A DNA stretch of 64,000 nt, taken from assembly GCA_965200525.1 (NCBI GenBank), contig OZ241368.1, forward strand, positions 1,922,001-1,986,000, given 5' to 3'. Position 1 is the first letter of the stretch. Each line of letters starts with the position of its first letter. Both the position numbers and the translations under genes were made by a program. The stretch comes from JANNPJ01 sp965200525 (GTDB taxonomy: Bacteria > Actinomycetota > Actinomycetes > Actinomycetales > Kineosporiaceae). Positions 1 to 8,350 of the stretch are shown here, in pieces. Below the pieces are notes generated by a model. The model was not told the DNA's origin. It saw only the letters and a program-made list of their open reading frames with translations, and searched no databases.

Positions 1-2079
1 GACGAGTTCCACTTCTACGCCGACCCGGACCGGGGCTGGGCCTGGCAGGTGCCGCTGCTGGAGCTGCCCAAGGCCCAGTTTCTGCTGATGTCGGCCACCC
101 TGGGCGACGTCACCCGGTTCGAGAAGGACCTGACCGACCGCACCGGGCGGCCCTCGACCACGGTCAGCTCGACCGAGCGGCCGGTGCCGCTGTTCTTCTC
201 CTACGCCACCACGCCCCTGCACGAGACCCTGGAAGAGCTGCTCGACACCAAGCAGTCGCCGGTCTACGTCGTGCACTTCACCCAGGCCGCGGCCCTGGAG
301 CGGGCCCAGGCCCTGATGAGCGTGAACGTGACCAACCGGGACGAGAAGGACCGGATCGCCGAGGCGATCGGCGCGTTCCGGTTCAGCGCCGGCTTCGGCA
401 AGACGCTGTCCCGGCTCGTCCGGCACGGGATCGGGGTGCACCACGCGGGCATGCTGCCGCGCTATCGCCGGCTGGTCGAGCAGCTGGCCCAGGCCGGCCT
501 GCTCAAGGTGGTCTGCGGCACCGACACGCTCGGCGTCGGGATCAACGTGCCGATCCGGACGGTGGTGTTCACCGGCCTGTCCAAGTACGACGGCGTGCGC
601 CAGCGGCACCTCAAGGTGCGCGAGTTCCTGCAGATCGCCGGGCGAGCCGGGCGGGCCGGGTTCGACACCGCCGGCACGGTGATCATCCAGGCCCCCGACC
701 ACGAGGTCGAGAACGAGCGACTGCTCAAGCGGGCCGGGGACGACGAGAAAAAGAAGAAGCGGATCGTCCGCAAGAAGCCGCCGGAAGGCTCGGTCTCCTG
801 GAGCCAGGCCACCTACGAGCGGCTCAGCACCGCCCCGCCCGAACCACTGACGTCGAGCTTCGCCGTCACCCACGCCATGGTGCTCAACGTGATCGCCCGC
901 CCCGGAGACGCTTTCGCGTCGATGAACCGGCTGCTGGAGGAGAACGACGAGGAGCTGGGTGCCCGCCAGCGCCACCTCGACCAGGCCGCGGCCATCTGGG
1001 AGGCGCTGCTCAGCTCGGGCGTGGTCGAGCGGCTGGAGAAGCCGGACGCCGAGGGCCGCACGGTCCGGCTGACCGTCGACCTGCAGTCGAACTTCGCCCT
1101 CAACCAGCCACTGTCGCCGTTCGCGCTGGCCGCCTTCGAGATCCTGGACAAGGAGTCGGAGAGCTACGCCCTCGACGTCCTGTCGGTGGTCGAGGCCACG
1201 ATCGACGACCCGCGCCAGGTGCTCTCGGCCCAGCAGTTCAAGGCCCGGGGCGAGGCGGTGGCCGAGATGAAGGCCGAGGGCATCGAGTACGAGGAGCGGA
1301 TGGAGCTTCTCGACGCCGTCACCTGGCCCAAGCCGCTGGAAGAGCTGCTCGGCGCCGCGTTCGAGATCTACCGGGCCGGTCACCCGTGGGTGGCTGACCA
1401 CGAGCTCTCGCCCAAGTCGATCGCCCGCGACATGTACGAGCGAGCCATGACTTTCGGTGAGTACGTGAACTTCTACTCGCTCACCCGGTCCGAGGGCCTG
1501 CTGCTGCGCTACCTGTCCGACGCGTTCAAGGCACTGCGCCAGACCGTGCCCGACTCGGTCCGCACCGAGGAGATCGGCGACCTGACCGAATGGCTCGGCG
1601 AGCTGGTCCGGCAGGTCGACTCCAGCTTGCTGGACGAGTGGGAGGCGCTGCGCAACCCGGAGGACGAGGGCGACCCGCTGTGGACGCCGACGCCGACCGG
1701 GCCGCCGCCGGTCACCGCCAACAAGCGGGCCTTCAAGGTGCTGGTCCGCAACGCGCTGTTCCGCCGGGTCGAGCTGTTCTCCCGCCGGCTGTGGAACGAC
1801 CTGGGAGCCCTGGACGCCGAGGACGGCTGGGACGCCGACGCCTGGGCCGACGCCGTCGAGGACTACTTCGAGGAGCATGAGACCCTCGGCACCGGCCCCG
1901 ATGCCCGCGGGCCGAAGCTGCTGATCATCGAGGAGCTGACCGGCCGCTGGCGGGTCCGGCAGATCTTCGACGACCCGGCCGGTGACCACGACTGGGGGAT
2001 CAGCGCCGAGGTCGACTTCGAGGCCAGCAACGAGGCCGGCACCGCCGTCGTCCGCATCACCGACGTCGGCCGGCTCTGA
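1..2079 (+). CDS. DExH-box RNA/DNA helicase with C-terminal DUF3516, 5'-truncated by the window edge
   Basis: The reading frame is open from base 1 and begins inside helicase motif II, which reads DEFH. It continues with motif III (SAT in LLMSATLGD), a C-terminal helicase lobe ending in the motif VI region QIAGRAGRAG, and a long helical C-terminal half that matches the DUF3516 region of actinobacterial Ski2-like helicases. A lysine-rich patch (DDEKKKKRIVRKK) lies near residue 245 of the visible part. The family unwinds nucleic acid using ATP. Its exact substrate in actinobacteria is not settled. The N-terminal RecA lobe with Walker A lies outside the window. The gene ends 5 bases before the stop of the convergent MFS gene, leaving no room for a separate terminator. 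Confidence 0.9.
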   Translation, partial: DEFHFYADPDRGWAWQVPLLELPKAQFLLMSATLGDVTRFEKDLTDRTGRPSTTVSSTERPVPLFFSYATTPLHETLEELLDTKQSPVYVVHFTQAAALERAQALMSVNVTNRDEKDRIAEAIGAFRFSAGFGKTLSRLVRHGIGVHHAGMLPRYRRLVEQLAQAGLLKVVCGTDTLGVGINVPIRTVVFTGLSKYDGVRQRHLKVREFLQIAGRAGRAGFDTAGTVIIQAPDHEVENERLLKRAGDDEKKKKRIVRKKPPEGSVSWSQATYERLSTAPPEPLTSSFAVTHAMVLNVIARPGDAFASMNRLLEENDEELGARQRHLDQAAAIWEALLSSGVVERLEKPDAEGRTVRLTVDLQSNFALNQPLSPFALAAFEILDKESESYALDVLSVVEATIDDPRQVLSAQQFKARGEAVAEMKAEGIEYEERMELLDAVTWPKPLEELLGAAFEIYRAGHPWVADHELSPKSIARDMYERAMTFGEYVNFYSLTRSEGLLLRYLSDAFKALRQTVPDSVRTEEIGDLTEWLGELVRQVDSSLLDEWEALRNPEDEGDPLWTPTPTGPPPVTANKRAFKVLVRNALFRRVELFSRRLWNDLGALDAEDGWDADAWADAVEDYFEEHETLGTGPDARGPKLLIIEELTGRWRVRQIFDDPAGDHDWGISAEVDFEASNEAGTAVVRITDVGRL

Positions 2080-2084
2080 GCTGA

Positions 2085-3560
2085 TCAGGCGGGCGGCGGC
2101 ACCGGCTCGGGGTCGGGGAAGAGCCGCTGAGGGTGGCCCGGCACCAGGGCGACGGCGATCACCAGCAGCACCCCGACCCCGGTGACGGCCAGGAAGACGT
2201 GGTGGACGGCGTGGAAGAGTTCCGCGGCGCCCCGGCCCGAGGCTCCCCCGGCCACGCCGGTGACCCGGCCCTTGAGCGTGGCGTTGGCGATCGCCCCGAA
2301 GACGGCGACCCCGACCGCGCTGCCGATCGAGCGGTTGAACAGGTTGGTCGAGGTGACGACGCCCCGGCGGTCCCACCCGACCACGGACTGGACGGCGACC
2401 AGGACGGGCGCGTTGACCAGACCCATGCCGACCCCGACGACGAAGCAGGCCGCCGCGACCGGGTAGATCGCGATTCCCCGGCCGGCCACGGCCAGCGGCA
2501 GCGAGCCGAGCAGCGCGATCACCGCACCGATCAGGGCGGTGTTGCGGAACCCGATCTTCAGGTAGACCCGGCCGGAGAGGGCCGCCGCGATCGGCCAGCC
2601 CAGGGTGAGCGCGGCCAGGGCGAACCCGGCGGTCAGGGCGCCGGTGCCGATCACGCCCTGGGCGAAGGTCGGCACGTAGGTGGTGAGCCCGAACAGCAGT
2701 GCCCCGACGGCGAACGAGACCAGGTTGCCGGCAGCCAGGATGCGCCGGCTCAGCACCCAACCCGGGAGCACCGGCTCGGGCGCCCGGCGCTCGATCAGCG
2801 CGAACGCCACCAGCAGCAGCAGGCCCGCCGCGAACACGACCACGCTGGTCACCGAGCCCCAGGCCCAGGCCTCGCCCCCTTCGAGCAGCCCCAGGATGAG
2901 CAGCGAGAAACCGGCCGCCAGAGTTCCGGCGCCGGCGTAGTCGATGGTGTGCTTGCTCCGGGTGACCTTCTCGTGGAAGCCGCGCAGCAGCAGCCAGACG
3001 GCGAGGGCGCCGAGCGGGATGTTGATGAAGAAGATCCAGCGCCAGGAGGCGTACTCGGAGAACAGCCCGCCCAGGGTCGGCCCGATCACCGAGGAGGCGC
3101 CCCAGACGCTGGCCAGGTAGCCGGTCACCCGGGCCCGCTCGGCCACCGAGTAGAGGTCGCCGAGGATGGTCTGGCTCATCGGGATGATCGCCCCGGCGCC
3201 CAGGCCCTGGACCGCCCGGAAGGCGATCAGGGCGGGCAGGCTCCAGGCGAAGCCGCAGAGCACGGAGCCGACCACGAACAGGCTGACGCCGAACAGCATC
3301 ATCGGCTTACGGCCCATCTGGTCGGCCAGCTTGCCGTAGATCGGCACCGACACCGCCTGGGCCAGCAGGTAGAGCGAGAACAGCCAGGGGAACTGCGAGA
3401 AGCCGCCGAGGTCGGCCACCACCGAGGGCACCGCGGTGGCCAGGATCGTGCTGTCGATGGCGACCAGTGACGTGCTGAGCATCAGCGCGATCAGGACCGG
3501 ACCCCGCTCGCTGCGCAGGCCGACGGCAGATCGGGGGGTGGCAGCGGTTTCGGCAGTCAT
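2085..3560 (-). CDS. MFS drug:proton antiporter, DHA2 (EmrB/QacA-type, 14-TM)
   Basis: About 491 residues with many hydrophobic segments. The N-terminal segment reads LMLSTSLVAIDSTILATAVP, the DHA2 helix 1 with the conserved Asp. It is followed by the loop motif A (YGKLADQMGRKP) and motif C-like helix 5 (GWRWIFFIN-type, here SWRWIFFINIPLGALA). It is an inner-membrane exporter expected to extrude hydrophobic compounds using proton motive force. The open frame extends to 3671, but the ATG at 3560 (MTAETAATP) fits family N-termini better, and the upstream extension is unlike a transporter. It is divergent from the hipB-like gene, with about 240 bases between the starts. The substrate cannot be read from sequence. 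Confidence 0.88.
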   Translation of the reverse strand: MTAETAATPRSAVGLRSERGPVLIALMLSTSLVAIDSTILATAVPSVVADLGGFSQFPWLFSLYLLAQAVSVPIYGKLADQMGRKPMMLFGVSLFVVGSVLCGFAWSLPALIAFRAVQGLGAGAIIPMSQTILGDLYSVAERARVTGYLASVWGASSVIGPTLGGLFSEYASWRWIFFINIPLGALAVWLLLRGFHEKVTRSKHTIDYAGAGTLAAGFSLLILGLLEGGEAWAWGSVTSVVVFAAGLLLLVAFALIERRAPEPVLPGWVLSRRILAAGNLVSFAVGALLFGLTTYVPTFAQGVIGTGALTAGFALAALTLGWPIAAALSGRVYLKIGFRNTALIGAVIALLGSLPLAVAGRGIAIYPVAAACFVVGVGMGLVNAPVLVAVQSVVGWDRRGVVTSTNLFNRSIGSAVGVAVFGAIANATLKGRVTGVAGGASGRGAAELFHAVHHVFLAVTGVGVLLVIAVALVPGHPQRLFPDPEPVPPPA

Positions 3561-3703
3561 CCCACGATCCCACCATGTTCGACCGAGGTACACGCAAGCG
3601 GGTTGTTCCGCCGCACCTACGACGAGTTCGTCCGGCGCGGCTTCGCGGGGAAGAAAACTGCCGCCGTCCACGAATTGGGGGCCCCCAGGCGCGTTACTTC
3701 ACA

Positions 3704-3729
3704 CTTAGCGGCAGCTAACTGCCGCTAAG
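3704..3729. promoter_or_regulatory. Perfect 11-bp inverted repeat, candidate operator of the hipBA-like operon
   Basis: The arms CTTAGCGGCAG (3704-3714) and CTGCCGCTAAG (3719-3729) are exact reverse complements around a 4-base spacer. A further partial arm, TAAGCGG, follows at about 3745. The site lies 72 bases before the GTG of the XRE/HipB-like gene and 144 bases before the start of the divergent MFS gene. HipB-type antitoxins repress their own operon by binding palindromes upstream of it, so this is the best operator candidate. Control of the MFS gene from the same site is possible but inferred. Confidence 0.6.
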
Positions 3730-3800
3730 CTGAACAGCAGATAGTAAGCGGAACCAAGACCGGCCTTTACCGGAAGAAAACTGCCGCGAAAGGAGGGCGA

Positions 3801-4094
3801 GTGTCGCAACCCCGCCTCGGCCGGGCCCCCGAGGGGCCCTGGTCCGACCTGGCGACAACGCTGGCCCAGCGGCGACTGCTGCTCGGCATGACCCAGCGCG
3901 AGGCCGCCGACCTCAGCGACCTTTCCGAAAAGGCCCTGCGGGACATCGAGTCGGGCCAGGTCGCCCCCCGGCTCGGTGCCCTGACCGCGATCGCCCGGAC
4001 GCTGGGCCTCGACCTGGCTCTCGTCCCGCGGGGCCAGGGCCAGACCTACGTTCCCGGATCGCTGCTCATCCAGCCCGACACCGCCCGATCATGA
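3801..4094 (+). CDS. XRE-family HTH antitoxin (HipB-like)
   Basis: A 97-residue protein starting at GTG with a strong ribosome site (AAAGGAGGG, 3789-3797). Residues about 20-78 form a Cro/C1 helix-turn-helix: RRLLLGMTQREAADLSDLS, then EKALRDIESGQVAPRLGALTAIARTLGLDLALV. It should bind DNA as a dimer, neutralise the HipA-like kinase encoded next to it, and repress the operon with it. Its stop overlaps the ATG of the hipA-like gene by 4 bases (ATGA), the usual antitoxin-first coupling. The C-terminal tail (about 20 residues) is short compared with Escherichia coli HipB. Confidence 0.88.
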   Translation: MSQPRLGRAPEGPWSDLATTLAQRRLLLGMTQREAADLSDLSEKALRDIESGQVAPRLGALTAIARTLGLDLALVPRGQGQTYVPGSLLIQPDTARS

Positions 4095-5338
4095 CGCGCC
4101 GGCCCTCGCTCACCGACCTACGAGCCGTGGATCGCGCCGACGTCTACAAGGCCGGCCGGCTGGCCGGCTCGCTGGAGCGATTCGGGGACGACGTCCGATT
4201 CAGCTACCGGCCCGAGTACCGCTCGGACGGAGGGCCGCCCGTGGCCGGCACCCTGCCCCTGAGCGAGCAGGCAGTGAGCGCCGGCGCCGGGGCGGTCCCG
4301 ACCTTCTTCGCCGGCCTGCTTCCCGAAGGGGTACGCCTGCAAGCGGTCGTGACCGGCACCAAGACGAGTCCTGACGACCACCTCACCCTGCTGATGGCCC
4401 TGGGCGCGGACGCCATCGGTGACGTCCAGGTGATCCCGGCCGGCACCGCCCTGGCCGAGCCGACCCCGGCGCTGCTGGACACGGAGATCGGGCAGGCCGA
4501 CCTGACCGAGGTCTTCGTCCGGGCCACCTCGGCCGATCCGGATGAGCTGGAACGCGTCGCCCTGCCCGGAGTCCAGGCCAAGGTCTCGGCCGCCATGATC
4601 TCGACCCCGCTGAACACCGCGGCCGGCCCGGTCATTCTCAAGCTGAATCCGGCGGCCCAGCCGCGCCTGCTCGCCAACGAGAACTTTTTCCTGGACATGG
4701 CCGCCGCCGTCGGCCTCCCGGTCCCCCGCCACCAGTTGGTCAGCGACCGCAATGGTCAGGAGGGCCTGATCATCGAGCGCTTCGATCGGGTGCTCGGCCG
4801 GGACGGCGCCCGGCTCCGGCTGGAGCAGGAGGACGGGTGCCAGCTCCTCGACGTCTACCCGGCCGCGAAGTACCGGGTGAAGACCGAGGACGTGGCCCGG
4901 GCCCTCAGCGACTGGGTCGACGCCGGCGGCGGATCCGGCTCGCAGGCCCTGCTGCGGGTGCTCCAGCTCGTCGCGTTCAGTTATCTGATCGGCAACGGCG
5001 ACCTGCACGCCAAGAACTTCTCTGCTCGCCGCCGGCCGGACGGGATCCGCGAGATCACTCCGGTCTACGACGTGCTGTCGACCCAGCCCTACCTGCAGTG
5101 GCGCGACCCGATGGCGCTCGACCTGTACGGCCGGGCGAACCGGCTCACCCGGGCCCACCTGCTCGATGCCGGGGCCCGGATGGGCTTGTCAGCGCGCGCC
5201 ACCGGCAGCGGGCTGAACCGGATCTGCGACGTGGCCGCGACCTGGATCGAGCGGGTACCGGCGATCGGCTTCGAACCGCGCCCGACCGAGCTGCAGCAGC
5301 AGCTGATGAGCCGGCGGTTGCGCGAGCTGCGGGGCTAG
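4091..5338 (+). CDS. HipA-like serine/threonine kinase toxin
   Basis: 415 residues with a HipA N-terminal beta domain and a C-terminal kinase fold. Visible key elements are the P-loop-like LPGVQAKVSA (about 158-167) with the serine equivalent to the autophosphorylated Ser of HipA; the ATP-contacting Lys in VILKLN (184); the hinge IIERFDR (228-233); the catalytic GNGDLHAKNF (301-310) with Asp304 and Asn309; and the metal Asp in PVYDVL (327). HipA kinases phosphorylate aminoacyl-tRNA synthetases such as GltX and so halt translation. The target here is not evident. It is coupled to the antitoxin by an ATGA overlap. All catalytic residues are present, so the toxin looks active. It is convergent with the acyltransferase 9 bases away. 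Confidence 0.9.
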   Translation: MTRRPSLTDLRAVDRADVYKAGRLAGSLERFGDDVRFSYRPEYRSDGGPPVAGTLPLSEQAVSAGAGAVPTFFAGLLPEGVRLQAVVTGTKTSPDDHLTLLMALGADAIGDVQVIPAGTALAEPTPALLDTEIGQADLTEVFVRATSADPDELERVALPGVQAKVSAAMISTPLNTAAGPVILKLNPAAQPRLLANENFFLDMAAAVGLPVPRHQLVSDRNGQEGLIIERFDRVLGRDGARLRLEQEDGCQLLDVYPAAKYRVKTEDVARALSDWVDAGGGSGSQALLRVLQLVAFSYLIGNGDLHAKNFSARRRPDGIREITPVYDVLSTQPYLQWRDPMALDLYGRANRLTRAHLLDAGARMGLSARATGSGLNRICDVAATWIERVPAIGFEPRPTELQQQLMSRRLRELRG

Positions 5339-5347
5339 GGCCCGGGG

Positions 5348-5929
5348 TCAGGTCGCGGGGGGGCCGGGTTCCAGCTCTTCGCGCAGCCGGATCGGGGTCT
5401 TCTGGTCGGGGTAGAAGCCGTTCTTGTCGGCGTAGAAGGCCCGGATCAGGTCCATGTCGGCCCGGATGTCGCCGGACGGGATCAGGGTCGGGCCGACCCC
5501 GGCGGTCTTGGTCGCGCCGTCCACGAAGCCCATCAGGATCGGGAGCTGGGTCTGCTGGGCGATGCGGTAGAACCCGGACTTCCAGTACTCGGCCTTCGAC
5601 CGGCTGCCCTCGGCCGCCAGGACCAGCGCGAACGGCCGGCCGGTGGCCGCGATCCGGGTGAGCTCGTCGACCACGCCGGCCGGGTTCTTCCGGTCCACCG
5701 GCACGCTGCCGGTCCGGCGCAGCAGCCAGCCCAGCGGGCCGTGGAAGAACTCCTTCTTGACCAGGATCCGGGGCGAGAGCCCGGCGTGCCACATCACCAT
5801 CAGGGTGATGACGTAGTCCCAGTTCGAGGTGTGCGGCGCCCCGACGAAGATCGCCTTGGGCTGCGGCTCGCCGACCATGGTCCAGCCCGAGAGCCTGAAC
5901 GCCGCCCGGGACACGCGCTGTCGAATCAT
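5348..5929 (-). CDS. 1-acyl-glycerol-3-phosphate acyltransferase-like (PlsC/LPLAT family)
   Basis: A short 193-residue acyltransferase. Motif I is HTSNWD (the HX4D catalytic pair, about residues 32-37 in FVGAPHTSNWDYV). The substrate-binding motif III region reads LAAEGSRSK, equivalent to EGTRS. The conserved GSVPVDRKNP lies between them. The family transfers acyl chains from acyl-CoA or acyl-ACP to lysophospholipid-type acceptors at the membrane. A GGAGG ribosome site lies just before the ATG at 5929. There is no obvious transmembrane helix, and the protein is shorter than PlsC, resembling compact actinobacterial members. It is followed on the same strand, upstream, by the ADP-ribosylglycohydrolase with a 42-base gap, so co-transcription is possible. 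The exact acceptor is unknown. Confidence 0.85.
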   Translation of the reverse strand: MIRQRVSRAAFRLSGWTMVGEPQPKAIFVGAPHTSNWDYVITLMVMWHAGLSPRILVKKEFFHGPLGWLLRRTGSVPVDRKNPAGVVDELTRIAATGRPFALVLAAEGSRSKAEYWKSGFYRIAQQTQLPILMGFVDGATKTAGVGPTLIPSGDIRADMDLIRAFYADKNGFYPDQKTPIRLREELEPGPPAT

Positions 5930-5971
5930 CGATCCTCCGTGATCGCTCCGGTTGCGGCTGGACCGGCGACC

Positions 5972-6781
5972 CTACCGCCAGGCCGCGATCTCGCGGGCCG
6001 CCGCCTCGAACTCGGCGGCGTGGGCCAGGTTCGCCGTCCGGGCCGGTCCGATCGCCCCGGCCCCGTCGCGGGCCCCGAGCAGGCCCCCGGCGATGGCCGG
6101 GTTGGCGTCCGGCTCGGTGTTCGAGATCTGGCCCAGCCGCACGATGTCGGCCAGCACCAGGTCGAGCGACCGGGGGTCGAGCACCGCGGCGACGGCCAGG
6201 CTGAGCGAGTGCAGCACCTCACCGCCGGCCAGGTCGTCGGCGAAGGTTCGCCCGGTGCGGGCCGCCTCGCTGAGCGACAGCTTGGTGCCGCGACGGACGG
6301 CCTGGACGACCTCCGGGCCACCGTGGGCGTTGGCCACGCTCAGCGCGATCGCGATCGCCTGGATCGCCGACTGGCCGGCGATCAGGGCCGCCACGATCTC
6401 GTTGTAGGTCGCGCACGAGCCGGTGCAGCGCGGTTCGGGGTGAGTGATGGCGGCCAGCTCGACCGACTGGGCGATCCGCCGGGCCGGATCGCCGACCGCG
6501 ATGGCCGTGGGCAGGCAGCGCAGCAGGGCGCCGTTGCCGACCGGGCCCTGGCCGGCCGCGCTGGCGTGCCGGGCGCCGAGGAACAGCTCGAGCAGGCGGG
6601 CCGCGGCCGCCCGCACCACGTCGCTGCCCGGGTGCAGGTAGGCCAACAGGACGGCCCGGGTGAGCTCGGTGGCGTCCGTGGCGCCGCGCCGTCCCAGCTC
6701 GTCGGCGATGTGGATGCCCAGGAGGGCGCCGGTGATCCGGTCCAGTCGTGAGGTCGTCGGGTAGTTCTGGGTCTCGCTCAC
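5972..6781 (-). CDS. ADP-ribosylglycohydrolase family protein (DraG-like) with divergent metal motifs
   Basis: 269 residues, GTG start. The family skeleton is clear: GALLGIHIADELG at the N-terminus, NGALLRCLPTAIAVGD near residue 80, THPEPRCTGSC near 113, and AIAGGLLGARDGAG near the C-terminus. DraG-like enzymes use two Mg/Mn ions, held by a TDDT-type motif and a GDTDT-type motif, to remove ADP-ribose from proteins or nucleic acids. Here the first site reads ATDATE and the last reads ISNTEPDANPAIAGG, so several acidic ligands are replaced or shifted. It may be a weak or altered hydrolase, or a binding protein. The fold assignment is firm and the activity is uncertain. Confidence 0.8.
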   Translation of the reverse strand: MSETQNYPTTSRLDRITGALLGIHIADELGRRGATDATELTRAVLLAYLHPGSDVVRAAAARLLELFLGARHASAAGQGPVGNGALLRCLPTAIAVGDPARRIAQSVELAAITHPEPRCTGSCATYNEIVAALIAGQSAIQAIAIALSVANAHGGPEVVQAVRRGTKLSLSEAARTGRTFADDLAGGEVLHSLSLAVAAVLDPRSLDLVLADIVRLGQISNTEPDANPAIAGGLLGARDGAGAIGPARTANLAHAAEFEAAAREIAAWR

Positions 6782-6852
6782 CGGCCCAGGCTAGGCAGTG
6801 GACGGGGCTCGGACCGCGAACGTCGGGCCGAGCCCCGCCGACAGATCGGCGA

Positions 6853-7737
6853 TCAGCCCCGCTCGGAGCCCTTGGCCACCGGCACCCGGACCGAGTTGCC
6901 CCATTCCGTCCAGGAGCCGTCGTAGTTCCGGACCTTCTCGAAGCCGAGCAGGTGGGTGAGCACGAACCAGGTGTGGCTCGACCGCTCGCCGATCCGGCAG
7001 TAGGCGATGACGTCGTCCGCCGGCGACAGGCCCTGCTCGCCCTGGTAGATGGCCTCCAGGTCGGCTCGCGGCTTGAACCGGCCGTCCTCGGCCGCGGCCC
7101 GGGCCCACGGCACGCTGGCCGCGCCCGGGATGTGACCGCCACGCAGCACACCCTCCTGCGGGTAGTCGGCCATGTGCGTGGTGGCGCCGGTGTACTCGGC
7201 CGGTGAGCGGACATCGACCAGCGGCTTTCCGAGGTGCTCGAGCACCTGCTCCTTGAACGCCCGGATCGTGACGTCGTCCCGCTCGATCACCGGGTAGTCG
7301 GTGGACGCCGGAGCCGGGACCTCGGTGCTCAGCTCCCGGTCCTCGGCGATCCAGGCGGCCCGGCCGCCGTCCAGCAGGCGGACGTCGGGGTGGCCGAACA
7401 GGGAGAACACCCAGAGGGCATAGGCGGCCCACCAGTTGTTCCGGTCGCCGTAGATGACCACGGTGTCGTCGCGCGAGATGCCCTTGGCCGAGAGCAGGGC
7501 GGCGAACTTCTCACCGTCCAGGTAGTCGCGGGTGACCTGGTCGTTCAGTTCGGTGTGCCAGTCGACCTTGATCGATCCGGGGATGTGACCGCTGTCGTAG
7601 AGCAGCACGTCCTCGTCGCTCTCGACGACGACGAGGCCAGGAGCTCCGAGGTTCTTGGCCAGCCAGTCGGTGCTGACCAGTCGCTCGGGATGGGCGTACT
7701 CCGCGAGCTTCGGGTCGTCGTCATGGGGCAGTGCCAT
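6853..7737 (-). CDS. Tandem-rhodanese sulfurtransferase (thiosulfate/3-mercaptopyruvate sulfurtransferase, CysA2/SseA-like)
   Basis: 294 residues with two rhodanese domains. The N-terminal domain (SGHIPGSIKVDWHTELND, then YGDRNNWWAAYALW) has Asp where the catalytic Cys would be, as is usual for this structural half. The C-terminal domain carries the active-site loop YCRIGERSSHTWFVL with the persulfide-forming Cys. The sequence around it is very like mycobacterial CysA2. It moves sulfane sulfur from thiosulfate or mercaptopyruvate to thiophilic acceptors in the cytoplasm. The chosen ATG at 7737 has GGAGA about 7 bases upstream. A longer frame to 7818 lacks support. Confidence 0.92.
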   Translation of the reverse strand: MALPHDDDPKLAEYAHPERLVSTDWLAKNLGAPGLVVVESDEDVLLYDSGHIPGSIKVDWHTELNDQVTRDYLDGEKFAALLSAKGISRDDTVVIYGDRNNWWAAYALWVFSLFGHPDVRLLDGGRAAWIAEDRELSTEVPAPASTDYPVIERDDVTIRAFKEQVLEHLGKPLVDVRSPAEYTGATTHMADYPQEGVLRGGHIPGAASVPWARAAAEDGRFKPRADLEAIYQGEQGLSPADDVIAYCRIGERSSHTWFVLTHLLGFEKVRNYDGSWTEWGNSVRVPVAKGSERG

Positions 7738-8044
7738 GGTGAGATCTCCGTTCTCCGATGGGTTGTTCGAGCCTATCCTCGCCTCTCCCAGGGCGAACTC
7801 GATCAATCCGGTGAGCATTCCCGCCGGCCGTGATCAGCCGGGCCGGGTGCCCCTGGGACCGCAACCAGGGCAGCGCGGCCCAGCCCCCGCACCACCGCCG
7901 CCGTGGTCAGCGCGTTGGCCTCGGCCCAACTGCCGGCCGCGTTCAACCGTGAAGGTCCGGGCCGTTGTCTGGAGGTTGCTGAGATACTCGGGTCAGGTCC
8001 GGCCAGGTCCCGCGTGAGGTCGTCCATGGCCCGAGTGGGGGACT
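7738..8044. other. Intergenic stretch without a supported gene
   Basis: About 300 bases upstream of the rhodanese gene. Open frames on both strands are short, proline/arginine-rich and unlike real proteins. The rhodanese promoter should lie near 7745-7800, but I see no clear -35/-10 pair. Confidence 0.4.
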
Positions 8045-8082
8045 GGAAACTGTCGGGGGTCGGGGCTACCTTCGAACACATG
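8045..8082 (+). promoter_or_regulatory. Promoter/start module, copy 1 (GGAAA-N16-CTACCTTCGAACACATG)
   Basis: GGAAA (8045-8049) is followed after exactly 16 bases by CTACCTTCGAACACATG (8066-8082). A -10-like TACCTT sits 7 bases before the ATG, which suggests a leaderless transcript. The same layout recurs at 8313-8350. TCGAAC also matches the left half of the mycobacterial SOS (LexA) box. Confidence 0.45.
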
Positions 8083-8331
8083 TCGGATACCAAGCTTCGT
8101 CCCGTCACCTTCCAGGCCCGCCCGAGCACGCCGACCGCCCGAACTCCCGGCCCCAGCGCCACTCGCAGCGTGCTGGCCGCGCTCTCGATCCGGGTGGTTC
8201 CGGCCGCCTGGCGGCGCCGCCGCCGAACGGTCGTCGCCGCCGCGGCCCCGGCCACCCTGATCCACCCTCCCCGCCGCGAGCTCACGCCGAGCGGTCCGGC
8301 CGGATTGGGGCTGGAAAGTGCTCGCCAGTGA
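8080..8331 (+). CDS. Small basic hypothetical ORF behind promoter module copy 1
   Basis: 83 codons, beginning MSDTKLRPVTF and containing an arginine stretch (AWRRRRRTVVAAAA). Composition is low-complexity, rich in Arg, Ala, Pro and Thr, and no domain is recognised. The only support is the leaderless-type start module directly in front of it and the stop falling inside the next module. It may instead be a decayed copy of the following gene, whose start region is duplicated here. No ribosome site is visible. Confidence 0.3.
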   Translation: MSDTKLRPVTFQARPSTPTARTPGPSATRSVLAALSIRVVPAAWRRRRRTVVAAAAPATLIHPPRRELTPSGPAGLGLESARQ

Positions 8332-8350
8332 GGCTACATTCGAACGTATG
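8313..8350 (+). promoter_or_regulatory. Promoter/start module, copy 2 (GGAAA-N16-CTACATTCGAACGTATG)
   Basis: GGAAA (8313-8317), 16 bases, then CTACATTCGAACGTATG (8334-8350). TACATT fits the actinobacterial TANNNT -10 consensus and ends 7 bases before the ATG, the geometry of leaderless mRNAs. It shares order, spacing and most bases with copy 1. Confidence 0.5.

Noticed and set aside
2133..3470. 445-residue plus-strand frame
   Set aside because: It is antisense to the MFS gene, extremely rich in Arg/Asp/Gly/Gln, with no domain. A GC-bias shadow.
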